Shown: positions 54,701-63,543, counted from the stretch's first letter. The stretch is 64,000 nucleotides of DNA from Girardinichthys multiradiatus (GCF_021462225.1 NC_061798.1:27231320-27295319); one strand, 5' to 3'. Numbers and translations are program-made. The notes: a model not told the origin generated them from the sequence alone.

Positions 54701-55901
54701 CAGATCTGCTGTAAGACGAAGTGCTACAGGAGATCCTTCCTGCCCACAGCCATCAGCATCTACAACGGCTCTTTGAAGAAACCTTCATAATATGAGCTAC
54801 AACAACATTTAATTTCCTTTTGGGATTAATAAAGTATTTTTGAATTGAATTGAATAAAACAACAGCAATCCTGCGGTAAAAGTTCATTGAAAGCACTGGA
54901 CTCATCGACACTCAGCCACGTCTCAATCACACAAAGAAAATCCAAATCCCGAGACGAGAAAAAAAATCATTCAAGATAAAAGTTTTGTTCATGAGAGATC
55001 TGGCATTTACCAGACCGACCCTCGCAGGAGCCGGTGTTTCCTGGGTAATCCGTGTACGTTGAGCGCGGCGAAGAGGCCGCAAATTGTGCAGGTTCACCTC
55101 ACGGTAGCGGGGACGAGGACAGCACCTCATCCGGGCCGACGACAGGTACCAGCCAGGTGTCGACAGGGTAGAGGGAACGCCACGAAAAAAGGCGAGGCAC
55201 CCCTTTCAGCACGGCCCGAGGACCATCAGTAAAGCGCATCAAACACACTCATCTTTACCTGCCGTCCACTGCGTTTTCTCCGGCGGCGCTTGTTCCGCAG
55301 ACGTGGGGCCGGGTCACGGTGTAAACAAGCTGGGATCTTTGTTAGAAACGGGGCCACGGTTTTTTGCCCATCATCTCCACATCATTAGCATAAAGTTGCA
55401 AATCCAGAAGTTTTTGGCGATTATACACAAGTAAGGCGTTGACAAATTGCTGAATAAAACATATAAACAGCAGACAAACAAAGTTTGCAGTGACAGGAGG
55501 CGAGCCACACACACTGGCGCCATCTTGTTCACCACTATACGTGTGAATATTTTATGGCCTTTACTGAAACGTTCCTTCATTTCATGCTCATCATGATCAA
55601 CCAACATTGCTTACCAAAGCAGGATTCGTTCATCTAGACAAGACACACAGCAAATCTCATGACCTGAACAACTTGCATAAAACTTTGCTCACAAGTTCCC
55701 CCCTTATTAACAACAATAAGTTTGTGTAGCGACTAATATACCTACATCTTTATTTTTCTGATGAAGGGAAGTGGTCTCATTTGAAGAGAAGCAGTCTTTG
55801 TGTTTCCATAAAAGGCTGGAGACATCTGTTTCGGGGTGAACTGGACATGGGACGGTTCTAGAGCTCTCTGAGGATCTCTCCTTCCCTGCGCCATCCATCA
55901 T
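31781..55901 (-). CDS. marf1: Meiosis regulator and mRNA stability factor 1 (complete, 26 coding exons)
   Basis: Exons 5' to 3' on the minus strand: 55901-55746, 49304-48453, 48295-48136, 48010-47805, 47364-47247, 47164-46992, 45561-45034, 44256-44108, 43262-43104, 43005-42819, 42685-42507, 42395-42315, 42203-41967, 40647-40528, 40439-40261, 40156-39936, 39850-39708, 39602-39469, 36108-35906, 35777-35550, 34481-34242, 34147-33896, 33782-33722, 33574-33470, 32207-32043, 31968-31781. All phases agree, giving 5,424 nt and 1,807 aa (human about 1,742). Order: Cys/Pro-rich N-terminus, NYN ribonuclease, RRM1, Arg/Pro/Ser linker, RRM2, eight LOTUS (OST-HTH) domains, acidic tail ending [13 protein letters not shown]. 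In mammals MARF1 is an oocyte factor that degrades mRNAs, recruits DCP1/DCP2 through EDC4 and limits retrotransposon RNA. Start is MMDGAGKE, like human MMEGNGTE. Single 3' ends of introns are GT-AG; the exon 12 donor is weak. Confidence 0.95.
32341..33420. mobile_element. decayed Tc1-like element in marf1 intron 24
   Basis: TA flanks (32339-32340 and 33421-33422), with related outer ends AAGTGAAATAAGTATTGAA and TTCAATATTTATTTCATCCA. The interior has plus-strand transposase remnants (AAACCTGACAGTATTAAGAA, AGGCTTGGTAAAAGCAAAGA, CATCATGCCAAAAGTGGGGT) with no open frame. It fills most of the intron between exons 24 and 25. Confidence 0.75.
33896..36108 (-). CDS. marf1: marf1 exons 19-22, LOTUS domains 5-8
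   Basis: One LOTUS domain per exon. Exon 19 (36108-35906): [40 protein letters not shown]. Exon 20 (35777-35550): [37 protein letters not shown]. Exon 21 (34481-34242): [39 protein letters not shown]. Exon 22 (34147-33896): [35 protein letters not shown] domains are winged-helix folds; those of MARF1 bind RNA, with preference for G-quadruplex or structured RNA reported for OST-HTH domains. Residues about 1328-1635. Confidence 0.94.
34482..35549 (-). other. marf1 intron 20 (exon 20 to exon 21)
   Basis: About 1.07 kb. It carries the 15-bp minisatellite at 35014-35265 and otherwise AT-rich sequence without recognised elements. Confidence 0.7.
35014..35265. repeat. 15-bp minisatellite, about 17 copies
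   Basis: Tandem units of CTCACCCCGGCTGCC and two variants. Order along the plus strand: about eight CCCTCACCCCGG-type units, five CACTCACCCCGG-type, four CACTCACCCTGG-type, so variants are clustered. On the marf1 sense strand every unit reads GGTGAG or GGGTGAGTGCAG. Frames of 125 aa on the minus strand (repeats of Gly-Glu-Cys-Ser-Arg or Ala-Ala-Gly-Val-Arg) are artefacts. Confidence 0.97.
36340..37470 (+). mobile_element. non-LTR-like 3' tail repeat, two related ends
   Basis: Two similar tails occur: GTGCCTTGAGATGACATTGT with GTAAATAAGTGCCATTT (about 36490-36530), and CGCCTTGAGACGACATGTGT, then CTATATAAATAAAACTGAAT and a (TTGAA)n run (about 37410-37470). The block GTCGGTCGTGGCAGATGGCC to GGTTTCTTCCTGTTAAAAGG is a highly repeated teleost sequence. 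Superfamily is not certain. Confidence 0.55.
37500..38400 (+). mobile_element. CR1/Rex-like LINE reverse-transcriptase fragment
   Basis: Broken translation gives [18 protein letters not shown], a KFADD-type catalytic remnant, and an open C-terminal part (38042-38269) with [20 protein letters not shown] and [15 protein letters not shown]. Several stops show it is dead. Orientation is opposite to marf1. Confidence 0.75.
39469..40156 (-). CDS. marf1: marf1 exons 16-18, LOTUS domains 3-4
   Basis: Exon 16 (40156-39936): [52 protein letters not shown]. Exon 17 (39850-39708): [39 protein letters not shown]. Exon 18 (39602-39469): [38 protein letters not shown]. Spacing and sequence are nearly those of human. 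Residues about 1162-1327. Confidence 0.95.
40261..42395 (-). CDS. marf1: marf1 exons 12-15, LOTUS domains 1-2
   Basis: Exon 12 (42395-42315): [27 protein letters not shown]. Exon 13 (42203-41967): [19 protein letters not shown], then [20 protein letters not shown]. Exon 14 (40647-40528): [20 protein letters not shown]. Exon 15 (40439-40261): [33 protein letters not shown]. The exon 12 donor must be AA|GTCTGT to keep frame (EKK-FCRKL), a weak site. Residues about 956-1161. Confidence 0.93.
40706..41947. mobile_element. Tc1-like element occupying marf1 intron 13
   Basis: TA flanks (40704-40705 and 41948-41949), with Tc1-type ends CAGCACTTTGCACAAGTATT and AATACTTTTCCAAGGCACAG. About 1.24 kb with no transposase frame I can recognise, so it is a non-autonomous or heavily decayed copy. 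It spans nearly the whole intron between exons 13 and 14 (40648-41966). Confidence 0.72.
42507..43005 (-). CDS. marf1: marf1 exons 10-11, second RRM
   Basis: Exon 10 (43005-42819) has a Ser-rich lead-in, then [31 protein letters not shown]: beta-1 and helix 1 of an RRM. Exon 11 (42685-42507) continues [20 protein letters not shown] and [18 protein letters not shown]. The aromatic RNP residues are partly substituted, as in mammals. Residues about 834-955. Confidence 0.94.
43104..44256 (-). CDS. marf1: marf1 exons 8-9, linker between RRMs
   Basis: Exon 8 (44256-44108): [20 protein letters not shown] and a polar stretch. Exon 9 (43262-43104): [20 protein letters not shown], then [19 protein letters not shown] and WSSR, which matches the human SAFSK...SPL...SWSSR block. 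Low complexity and probably disordered. Residues about 732-833. Confidence 0.9.
43385..44050 (-). mobile_element. Tc1-like fragment in marf1 intron 8
   Basis: Begins AAGTGCAAAAGTATTCACAC, continues through GTCATCAGAACAAAGCACC-like text, and ends with TAGGTGACTTCTGAAGGCAG and AGGGGCATCAAAGC. The central transposase region is deleted. Confidence 0.65.
45034..45561 (-). CDS. marf1: marf1 exon 7, first RRM and Arg/Pro-rich segment
   Basis: Residues about 556-731. The RRM reads [73 protein letters not shown]. It is followed by [17 protein letters not shown] and a Gly/Pro-rich tail ending KPHQ at donor CAG|GTCAGC. The second half diverges strongly from human, as expected for a disordered linker. 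Long antisense frames across this exon come from its high GC content. Confidence 0.94.
45770..46560 (-). mobile_element. decayed Tc1-like element in marf1 intron 6
   Basis: Plus-strand phrases GTCTGAACTTTGACTGGGCC, CTCAACTTTGGTCTCATCTG and CAGAACACTTTCTTCCACAT, and near the right side AATTTCC after a poly-A, are antisense to the Tc1 transposase type also seen at 11780. A short (TA)n run at 46361-46378 interrupts it. Confidence 0.7.
46992..48010 (-). CDS. marf1: marf1 exons 4-6, NYN ribonuclease domain
   Basis: Residues about 390-555. Exon 4 (48010-47805): [40 protein letters not shown]. Exon 5 (47364-47247): [38 protein letters not shown]. Exon 6 (47164-46992): [20 protein letters not shown]. 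The acidic residues expected at the metal site of NYN/PIN-like nucleases are present: D in FWDIEN, D in CDISKE, DD in NAADDK and D in SSDVNF. Catalysis therefore looks preserved. This domain is the endoribonuclease that MARF1 needs in mouse oocytes. Confidence 0.95.
48136..49304 (-). CDS. marf1: marf1 exons 2-3, Pro/Ser/Cys-rich N-terminal region
   Basis: Residues about 53-389. Exon 2 (49304-48453) starts [16 protein letters not shown] and a run of seven prolines, then long Ser/Pro-rich sequence. Exon 3 (48295-48136) contains [17 protein letters not shown]. Short cysteine clusters recur ([26 protein letters not shown]); the human protein has matching CAHC, CEDC and CNGC. The regions between clusters are poorly conserved. 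Confidence 0.92.
49971..50150. mobile_element. 180-bp MITE (hAT-like)
   Basis: Ends CAGTGTTTTTCAACCCTG and CAGGGTTGAAAAACACTG are exact reverse complements of 18 bp, apart from a one- or two-base offset inside. CAGTG-type ends and the phrase CCTGGTCCTCGAGGCACACA mark a common teleost non-autonomous hAT family. An 8-bp target duplication was not evident. Confidence 0.78.
50185..51232 (-). mobile_element. decayed Tc1-like element with inserted GC-rich segment
   Basis: TA flanks (50183-50184 and 51233-51234). Ends read TAGTATGGCTTAAAATTATT and TGAATTTCAAGCCTAACTG, sharing a GGCTT-ATT-CATACCCC motif. The interior contains antisense transposase traces, such as TCCTTCCACAGATTCTG, and a GC-rich foreign-looking stretch at about 50830-51070. 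Confidence 0.65.
51615..55535 (-). mobile_element. L2-type LINE, near full length, inactive
   Basis: On the minus strand it begins close to CAAGATGGCGCC (55516-55527), a common LINE 5' start. It then encodes an EEP endonuclease ([25 protein letters not shown]...FSDHMPVLF), a reverse transcriptase ([38 protein letters not shown]; catalytic YADDSQIY) and the C-terminal region to about 51715. It ends in an AAATAAAGTTGGATTGGAT tail. Several frameshifts and the insertion at 54313-54857 inactivate it. Same orientation as marf1. Confidence 0.88.
54313..54857 (+). mobile_element. CR1/Rex-like LINE 3' fragment nested in the L2 element
   Basis: Opposite strand to its host. An open frame (54404-54790) encodes a LINE C-terminus: [58 protein letters not shown]. 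The 3' tail is TTTGGGATTAATAAAGTATT followed by (TTGAA)n. It splits the host endonuclease region, so it inserted later. A tail of the same type is found at 61398-61446. Confidence 0.82.
55746..55901 (-). CDS. marf1: marf1 coding exon 1
   Basis: Residues 1-52: [20 protein letters not shown], then [20 protein letters not shown] and KNKD. It follows human MMEGNGTENSCSRT... and ...WKFSNCF in spacing and residues. Two ATGs stand side by side; the first is taken by homology. Donor GAT|GTAGGT. A stop-bounded continuation past the donor is intron. Confidence 0.85.
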
Positions 55902-57130
55902 ACAAACACCAGGGGCCTTTCACCATGCTTCCGTCCCTCTTCTCTCTCATGCTTCCCTGTGCGGAGTAAATGAAACTGAAGTTCAGTTACAAGACCAGCA
56001 CCATGACTGCAGTTCACAGTGACCCATTTATGATGACAACAGACACGGTTAAAGTGCGTCTGATGCAACAAGGCTTCATATCGACAGCTGAAAGATCATT
56101 GGGGGGGGGGATATCGGAGGCGATAATGCTCACAAACGCTGATTTAATCAAATCTAACGTTTTTAACCGAAAACAATCAGACCTGAGGTTAGGTTAGCAT
56201 CAAGCTAGCAGACGCTATGGTCGTCCGGGTTGAAGTTTGTGTCGTTAATGGATGTTTAGGTTAACTCGCAACGATGGTTAACTTAAACAAACTAAAGTAA
56301 GTCCTTAACAAACTTATCGTTAGCCGTATGTAGCTGTTTTGGCTAACGACAGAGCGACAGTTTCTCAATCCCCTCAACAGAGATAAACACAATGATCGTT
56401 TACTACATTTAAAATGTAGCGAACATCTTTAAAATATCAATGATCTTGTTTTTTATTACAGTTCACAGCTCAAATGTTACCTGCGAAAGCTTAACCTCTC
56501 ACATCCTCCTCAAAGTACCGTTCGCCTGTGTTTGTCTCCCTGGAAATGTGCAGCTTTTTGTAACCGAAGGCTGCCAAAAAGTAGATACAACTGTCGTAAA
56601 TTGTGATGTTTTTGTTGTCGAGTGGCGGCTGCTTCAAAAAATATGGGAGATAAAATAAAATGAACGATAAAGAATCTGATAGTAGGACTTTATCCTACAT
56701 ATTATTTTTGTAAGATATATTAATAAAATGTAACAATATTAATGACAGCTAAATACATCATAATAATAATAACATCAGCATACTCTACCGAATTAGTTAC
56801 CTATAAATCGGTTATAAGATCAAAACATAATACTAATAGTGTCAAAAAGTGTGACATTTTGGGTTACATTCTAATTGCTACTATGCTTACATAGTCGCTT
56901 TACAGCCCTAAATTATTAGGCCTCTAAACCATCAATATATATCTTTTAAATCCCATATAGCTTTCTTCCACCTCTGTAATATCTCTAAAATTAGGAACAT
57001 GATTTCTTAGTGATGGACAAAAACTGCTTCATACTTAAATGATTCATAGTCTTGATTACGCCCTGTCTGTGTGTTGAATTCTTACAATCTTTACCATTAC
57101 ATTTAAAAGAAATGTCTGATCAAAACAGCT
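55902..57130. other. marf1 5' flank
   Basis: Should include the marf1 promoter and 5' UTR on the minus strand. A run of ten G (56101-56110) is notable. The block 56170-56360 is less AT-rich and could hold the first non-coding exon, but no start signal is decisive. Further right it is AT-rich and unassigned. Confidence 0.4.
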
Positions 57131-57159
57131 TACATTTACATTAGCACATCTTACTTATA

Positions 57160-57443
57160 TACACTGCTGTGAAAAAGTATTTCCCCCTTACCGTTTCCAA
57201 ATGTTTGCTTTTTTTTGTCACACTTAAATATTTCACATCATCAAACAAAATGTAATGTCAGATGAAGATAAACTAGGTAAGTACAAAAAGTTGTGGATTC
57301 ATCTATTAAGAAAAATAAGCTATCCAAACAAACCTATATGTGAAAAAGTAGTTCCTCCTCATGAATTTACATTGTTTAACTACATTTCTTGGCAAGCTGA
57401 ATGCCCGACTGACCTTAAGGTAATTAAGTCAGTTATATCATGT
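57160..57443. mobile_element. Tc1-like TIR fragment
   Basis: CACTGCTGTGAAAAAGTATT and TTTTTTGTCACACTTAAATA are terminal-repeat sequences of a fish Tc1 family. Only this end remains, abutting the next element. Confidence 0.6.
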
Positions 57444-58138
57444 ACAGTGGGGACAATAAGTGTTTGATACACTGCCGATTTTACAGGTTTTCCCATTTCC
57501 AAAGCATGTAGAAGTTTTTAATTTTCATCATAGGTACTCTTCAACTGTTAGTGACAGAATCTAAAACAAAAATCTAGAAAATCACTTTGTGGGATTTTTA
57601 AGTAATTTATTTGCATATTATTGCATGACATCAGTATTTGATCACCTAACAACCAATAAGACTCCCGGCTCTCACTGGCCTGCTAGTTCTTCTTTAAGAA
57701 GTCCTCCTGTTCTCCACTCATTACCTGTATTAACTGCACCAGTTTGAACTCGTTATCCGTATAAAAGACACCTGTCCACACACTCAATCAAACAAACTCC
57801 AACTTCTCCACAATGACCAAGACCAGCTGTGTAAGGACATCAGGGATAAAATAGTAGACCTGCACAAGTCTGGGATGGGCTATGGGAAAAGTGCTAAGCA
57901 GCTTGGTGAGAAAGCAACAACTGTTGGAGCAATTATAAGACAATGGTAGAAGTTCAAGATGACGCTCAATGTACCTCGGTCTAGGGCTCCATGCAAGATC
58001 TCACCTCGTGGGGCATCAATGATCATGAGGAAGGTGAGGGATCAGCCCAGAACTACACGGCAGGACCTAGTCAATGACCGCAGTCTCAAACAAGACCATT
58101 AGTAGTACACTATGCCGCCAAGGAGGTGGTCACTTTTT
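57444..58138 (+). mobile_element. truncated Tc1-like element
   Basis: Starts CAGTGGGGACAATAAGTGTT after TA. A transposase start is visible from 57812 (ATGACCAAGACCAGCTGTGT), followed by the first helix-turn-helix region (GACCTGCACAAGTCTGGGAT). The gene is frame-shifted, and sequence after about 58138 is missing, including the catalytic domain. Confidence 0.75.
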
Positions 58139-58304
58139 AGATTATAACATTACTTCAGAGAAAAACGACGAGCTGTAGAAACCACTTAATTTAGCCTTTG
58201 TTGGGGATTTCCATTTTGATAAGGCTTCCGAAACCAAAAAGGCACTAATCACAAAGGCGTGGCTTAGGAAGAAGAGAATATGGATAATGAACTATGCTGG
58301 ATAC

Positions 58305-59200
58305 TGTGCTACATACACTTACAAGGCACTTATAAGGTATACTTTGCTAATACTGGGTTGGACTCTCGTTTGTCTTCAGAATTCTTGTTATTTCTTCATG
58401 GCTTGGATTCAATAAAGTCTCACTGCTCAGACATTTTGGTCCATTTTGGTCAGATAGAGTCACACACTTGCTGGAGATTTGCTGGCTCATTCAGATCTCC
58501 AGTCCCACCACATTGTCCTTTGCTCTGTTGGATTGACATATAATGAGGCCACTTGAATACAGTGAACTCATTGTCATGTTCAGGGAACTAGTTTGAGATG
58601 ACTTGGGATTTGTTAAACGGTGCATTATCCTGCTGCGAGTAGGTATCAGAAGACAGGTACACTGTGATCATAAGTGCATAGACATAGCATCCATACGTAA
58701 TTAACTTACCTCAATTGGTACTAGCTACAAAAATATCCCTCACATCATTACACCACCACCAGCCTGAAATATTGATCAAAGGCAAAATCAATCCATATTT
58801 TCATGTTATTTACTCCTGATTCTTACTCTACCATCTTACTGCTTAAGTTGAAGTCTAGACTTACTGGACAAGACAGTAGTTTCCAATCTGTTATTTCCCG
58901 GTTTCAGTGAGTCGTTGTGAATTTTAGCTTCAGTTTCCTGTTCTTAGCTGAAGGAGTGGTGCCCTCTGTGGTCTTCTGTGGCTCTAGACCATCTCCTTAT
59001 AAGTCTGACATGTGTGTTTAGAGACTGTATTCTGCATACCGTGGTTGTATTAAGTCATCATTTGAGATCACTTGATCCTTAAATTTCTCTTTCAGCAGAT
59101 TTTGACAACAAGCAATCATAGCTGTTGTCTGACAACAACTATGCAAGGTTCAATACACATGTAGATGCCTAAAATTCAATGATTTTCTGCCACATGATTA
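58305..59200 (-). mobile_element. decayed Tc1-like element, copy A
   Basis: Antisense copy of the same family as 60832-61859: compare CTAATACTGGGTTGGACTCT with CTAGTACCGGGTTGGACCCC, and CAGTGAACTCATTGTCATGT in both. More mutated. Its right end is cut by the insertion that begins at 59203. Confidence 0.78.
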
Positions 59201-59202
59201 TA

Positions 59203-60825
59203 CAGTGCATTGTGAAAGTACTCGGCCCCCTTCAACTGGTCGACCTCTTGCCACATTTCAGGCTTCAAACATAAAGATATAAAATTCTAAATTTTGTGAA
59301 GAATCAACAACAAGTGGGACACAATCGTGAAGTGAAATTAAATTTATTGGATGTGTCAAACTTTTTTAACAAATAAAAAACTGAAAAGTGGGGCGTGCAA
59401 TATTATTCGGCCCCTTTACTTTCAGTGCAGCAAACTTACACCAGAAGTTCAGTGAGGATCTCTGAATGATCCAATGTTGTCCCAAATGACTGATGATGAT
59501 GAATAGAATCCACTTGTGTGTAATCAAGTCTCCGTATAAATGCACCTGCTCTGTGATAGTCTCCGGGTTCTGTTCAAAGCACAGAGAGCATCATGAAGAC
59601 CAAGGAACACACCAGGCAGGTCCGAGATACTGTTGTGGAGAAGTTTAAAGCCGGATTTGGATACAAAAAGATTTCCCAAGCTTTAAACATCCCATGGAGC
59701 ACTGTGCAAGCAATCATATTGAAATGGAAGGAGTATCAGACCACTGCAAATCTACCAAGACCCGGCCGTTCCTCTAAACTCTCATCCCGAACAAGAAGAC
59801 TGATCAGAGATGCAGCAAAGAGGCCCATGATCACTCTGGATGAACTGCAGAGATCTACAGCTGAGGTGGGAAAGTCTGTCCATAGGACAACAATCAGTCG
59901 TACACTGCACAAATCTGGCCTTTATGGAAGAGTGGCAAGAAGAAAGCCATTTCTCAAAGACATCCATAAAAAGTCTTGTTTAAAGTTTGCCACAAGCCAC
60001 CTGGGAGACACACCAAACATGTGGAAGAAGGTGCTCTGGTCAGATGAAACCAAAATCTAACTGTTTGGCCACAATGCAAAATGATATGTTTGGTGTAAAA
60101 GCAACACAGCTCATCACCCTGAACACATCATCCCCACTGTCAAACATGGTGGTGGCAGCATCATGGTTTGGGCCTGCTTTTCATCAGCAGGGACAGAGAA
60201 GATGGTCAAAATTGATGGGAAGATGGATGGGGCCAAATACAGGACCATTCTGGAAGAAAACCTGTTGGAGTCTGCAAGAGACCTGAGACTGGGACGGAGA
60301 TTTATCTTCCAACAAGACAATGATCCAAAACATAAAGCCAAATCTACAATGGAATGGTTCACAAATAAACGTATCCAGGTGTTGGAATGGCCAAGTCAAA
60401 GTTCAGACCTGAATCCAATCGAGAATCTGGACAGAGCTGAAGACTGCTGTTCACGAACGCTCTCCATCCAACCTCACTGAGCTTGAGCTGTTTTGCAAGG
60501 AAGAATGGGCAAGAATTTCAGTCTCTCGATGTGCAAAACTGATAGAGACAAACCCCAAGACTTGCAGCTGTAATTGCAGCAAAGGGTGGCGCTACAAAGT
60601 ATTAACGCAAGGGGGCCGAATAATATTGCACGCCCCACTTTTCAGTTTTTTATTTGTTAAAAAAGTTTGACACATTCAATAAATTTTATTCCACTTCACG
60701 ATTGTGTCGCACTTGTTGTTGATTCTTCACAAAAAAATTTAAATCTTAAATCTTTATGTTTGAAGCCTGAAATGTGGCAAGAGGTTGACCAGTTCAAGGA
60801 GGCCGAGTATTTTCGCATTGCACTG
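59203..60825 (+). mobile_element. Tc1-like transposon with complete TIRs, inactivated
   Basis: TA flanks (59201-59202 and 60826-60827) and TIRs of about 215 bp with ends CAGTGCATTGTGAAAGTACT and TTTTCGCATTGCACTG. The TIRs differ at several positions, so it is older than the copy at 15691. It carries one transposase pseudogene in plus orientation. It inserted into or directly beside copy A. Confidence 0.92.
59593..60590 (+). pseudogene. Tc1-like transposase pseudogene
   Basis: Starts MKTKEHTRQVRDTVVEKFKA and runs openly for 155 aa through the DNA-binding domains to the first catalytic motif, SDETKI, where a TAA occurs. A second in-frame stop (TGA) follows about ten codons later. The same frame then reopens: HGGGSIMVWACFSSAGTE, FIFQQDNDPKHKAKSTMEWF, SDLNPIENL. 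After IENL a small deletion shifts the frame. All three catalytic acids (SDE, QQDN, IEN) are still readable. Confidence 0.92.
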
Positions 60826-60831
60826 TATGTA

Positions 60832-61859
60832 CACTCACCAGCCATTTTATTAGGTACACCTTGCTAGTACCGGGTTGGACCCCCTTTTGCCTTCAGAACT
60901 GCCTTAATCCTTCGTGGCATAGATTCAACAAGGTACTGGAAACATTCCTCAGAGAGTTTGGTCCATATTGACATGGTAGCATCACACAGATGCTGCAGAT
61001 TTGTCCGTTGCACATCCATGATGTTAATCTCCTGTTCCACCACATCCCAAAGGTGCTCTATTGAATTGAGATCTGGTGACTGTGAAGGCCATTTGAGTCC
61101 AGTGAACTCATTGTCATGTTCAAGAAACCAGTCTAGGATGATTGGTGCTTTATGACATGGTGCGTTATCCTGCTGGAAGTAACCATCAGAAGATGAGTAC
61201 ACTCTGGTCATAAAGGGATGGACATGGTCAGCAACAATACTCAGGTAGGCTATGGCATTGACACGATGCTCAATTGGTACTAAAGGGGCCCAAAGTGTGC
61301 CAAGAAAATATCCCCCACACCATTACACCACCACCACCAACCTGAACCGTTGATACAAGGCAGGATGGCATGCCTCGGTTGTAATAAGTGTTTATTTCAA
61401 TTCAATTCAATTCAAAAATACTTTATTAATCCCAAAGGGAAATTAAATAATTTGAGTTACTGTTGTCTTTCTATCAGCTGGAACCAGTCTGGCCATTCTC
61501 CTCTGACCTCTGGTATCAACAAGCCATTTGCGCCCACAGAACTGCGGCTCACTGGATATTTTCTCTTTTTAGGACCATTCTCTGTAAACCCTAGAGATGG
61601 TAGTGCGTGAAAATCCCAGTAGATCAGCAGTTTCTGAAATACTTAGACCAGCCCGTCTGGCACCAACAACCATGCCACGCTCAAAGTCACTTAAATCACC
61701 TTTCTTCCCCACTCTGATGCTTGGTTTGAACTGCAGCAGATTGTCGTGACCATGTCTACATGCCTAAATGCAGTGAGTTGCTGCCATGTGATTGGCTGAT
61801 AAGAAATTTGCGTTAACAAGCAGTTGGAGAGGTTTACCTAATAAAATGGCCGGTGGGTG
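60832..61859 (-). mobile_element. Tc1-like element, copy B, with LINE tail insertion
   Basis: TA flanks (60830-60831 and 61860-61861) with ends CACTCACCAGCCATTTTATT and AATAAAATGGCCGGTGGGTG. A 115-aa open segment (61211-60864) encodes the transposase C-terminus: YFQQDNAPCHKAPIILDWF, WPSQSPDLNSIEHLWDVVEQ, MPRRIKAVLKAKGGPTRY. The N-terminal part is broken, and an AATTCAATTCAA/TTTATTAATCCCAAAGGGA LINE tail is inserted at about 61398-61446. Confidence 0.9.
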
Positions 61860-61861
61860 TA

Positions 61862-62650
61862 TATGTTTGTAACATATGCATACAACTACTGTGCCCAAGA
61901 ATAATTTGGAGTTCGTTAAAGCTGCTACCATAACACAATGTTCAATGACATTCAACACATTTCCAAAATTTAATACAATGGCTTCTGTCTCACCAACCGT
62001 TCAAAAGATCAGTAATTCTCTTAAAGGAAAATGTATAGATGTAAAAAAACTCAATAAAACTACAAACATGCTTACATTAAATAAATAATTGTTTATTTAA
62101 TGTACGTACTGACAGAGAATGTATTAATTACGTAAATAATTAGATGTGAACTTACATCATTTACATTCTGTGTTCACTGTTATTAATTAATTTTTTTAAT
62201 TAGTTTAAATTATTTCTTGATAGAATGAAATATGAAAAAATTAATTGAGTACAGAAATTATTATATAGGGTTTAAACACATAAATATTTATATTTAAATA
62301 TATAAACGTTTTTGGACCTAATTGCGCATATGTTTTGGTCGGGCCCATCTATATGTCAATGTTGACAGGTGCGCCTAACTGATCAATGGCGCCCTCTAGC
62401 GGCTTCCAGCCCGCCACTACCAACCCATGGTGTCTGGGTTCAGTAACGGCACAGCAGGTTAATCCATCAGTCAGCGTTGTGAAAGAAGCTCCGTGAACAA
62501 TAGAGCGAGTCTGTGCTTGAAATAATAAAATAAATTTTTCTTGGATGTTTTCTGCTCCCCAGACGGACTAAAAGCTGTGAGATTTGTCCTGTTAAAAAAC
62601 ACAAAGAGCGGCTCCTCCATCGTTCTGACAGCTTTTTGTGTGCGGCCCTC
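61862..62650. other. panx1 5' flank
   Basis: AT-rich to about 62330, then more GC-rich toward the start codon (GGCGCCCTCTAGCGGCTTCC, 62389-62408). Expected to hold the panx1 promoter and 5' UTR; no TATA box or start site is certain. Confidence 0.45.
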
Positions 62651-62831
62651 ATGGCGATCGCCTCTGTGGCCACAGAGTACGTGTTTTCGGACTTTTTGTT
62701 GAAGGATGCCACGGAGACGAAGTATAAAGGAGTCCGTCTGGAGCTGGCTGTGGATAAAATAGTGACGTTTCTGGCGGTGGGGCTGCCTTTGTTTCTCATC
62801 TCACTCGCTTTTGCTCAGGAGGTCTCTGTAG
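62651..62831 (+). CDS. panx1: Pannexin-1, first coding exon (partial gene)
   Basis: Encodes residues 1-60 and one extra base, ending in donor GTAG|GTGAGT. It reads [40 protein letters not shown] and [17 protein letters not shown]: the cytoplasmic N-terminus and first transmembrane helix of a pannexin. The [11 protein letters not shown]...RLELAVDK pattern fits PANX1, not PANX3 (AAEYMLSDALL) or PANX2. PANX1 forms large plasma-membrane channels that release ATP. ATG 62651 is chosen because homology begins exactly there; the upstream frame has only a TTG. The remaining exons lie right of the window or beyond intron sequence not seen here. Whether this is the a or b teleost copy cannot be told. 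Confidence 0.93.
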
Positions 62832-63543
62832 GTGAGTTGGTTGCATTTTTGAACATGTCACCTTTTGAGACAATGCAGTTCTTCTAGAGGGAGAAGCTTG
62901 ATAAAACTGAAATAAATCCGAACGTCCATGAATTGGAGACAGAAACAAATGTGTTATCAGCTGGAACAGAAATGAGAGAAGGTGAGGTTTTGGGTCTCCA
63001 CCCCTCTCTATTTGTTTCACACCCGTACAGAAGAGCAGTGAGAGGGAATATTTACATTCTTCTATACACAGAAGATCTAAACCCAAATGAACCTGTTTCA
63101 TACTAAAGATTTGGACAATGCATCATTCAAATAAACATACAGATAATACTCAGTCAGCATTAGAATTAACAGAAAATAAACAATTTAATATATTTTCAGA
63201 GTCCTAGTTCATATATAATCTCCTGTTCTGATGAAAGTCAACCCAGTTAGAAAACCAATCAGGGTTTATCCATTACCGGATCTTGAGCAGGCTGCTTTGT
63301 CCATTAGAGGTTTAAATGTGATGTGGTCAAAATCCAATACTTTATCTTTAAGAGAGTGCAGATGATTGTCCATAAATGATGTGGTGCAAAGACGGATGGA
63401 TCGAGGCAGAGAAATATGACAGGCTGAAGTGCCTGTGAAATTCAGAGATCTTTCTACTGCTGGAAGAAAGGAAATAGGTTATAATTTTACGTAAAACATA
63501 AAGATAAAGATACATACTGTATATTAAGGCTGTACCTACTCTA
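62832..63543 (+). other. panx1 intron 1, 5' part
   Basis: Non-coding sequence after the panx1 donor. No second exon (expected to start with a TQISCFSP-like motif) is seen before the LINE fragment. Confidence 0.55.

Larger units (their letters stand above)
49305..55745 (-). other. marf1 intron 1
   Basis: A 6.4-kb intron separating the first coding exon from exon 2. It contains a hAT-like MITE (49971-50150), a decayed Tc1 (50185-51232) and a nearly full-length L2 LINE (about 51615-55535) carrying an inserted second LINE. Little unique sequence remains, mainly 49305-49970 and 51235-51600. Confidence 0.75.
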
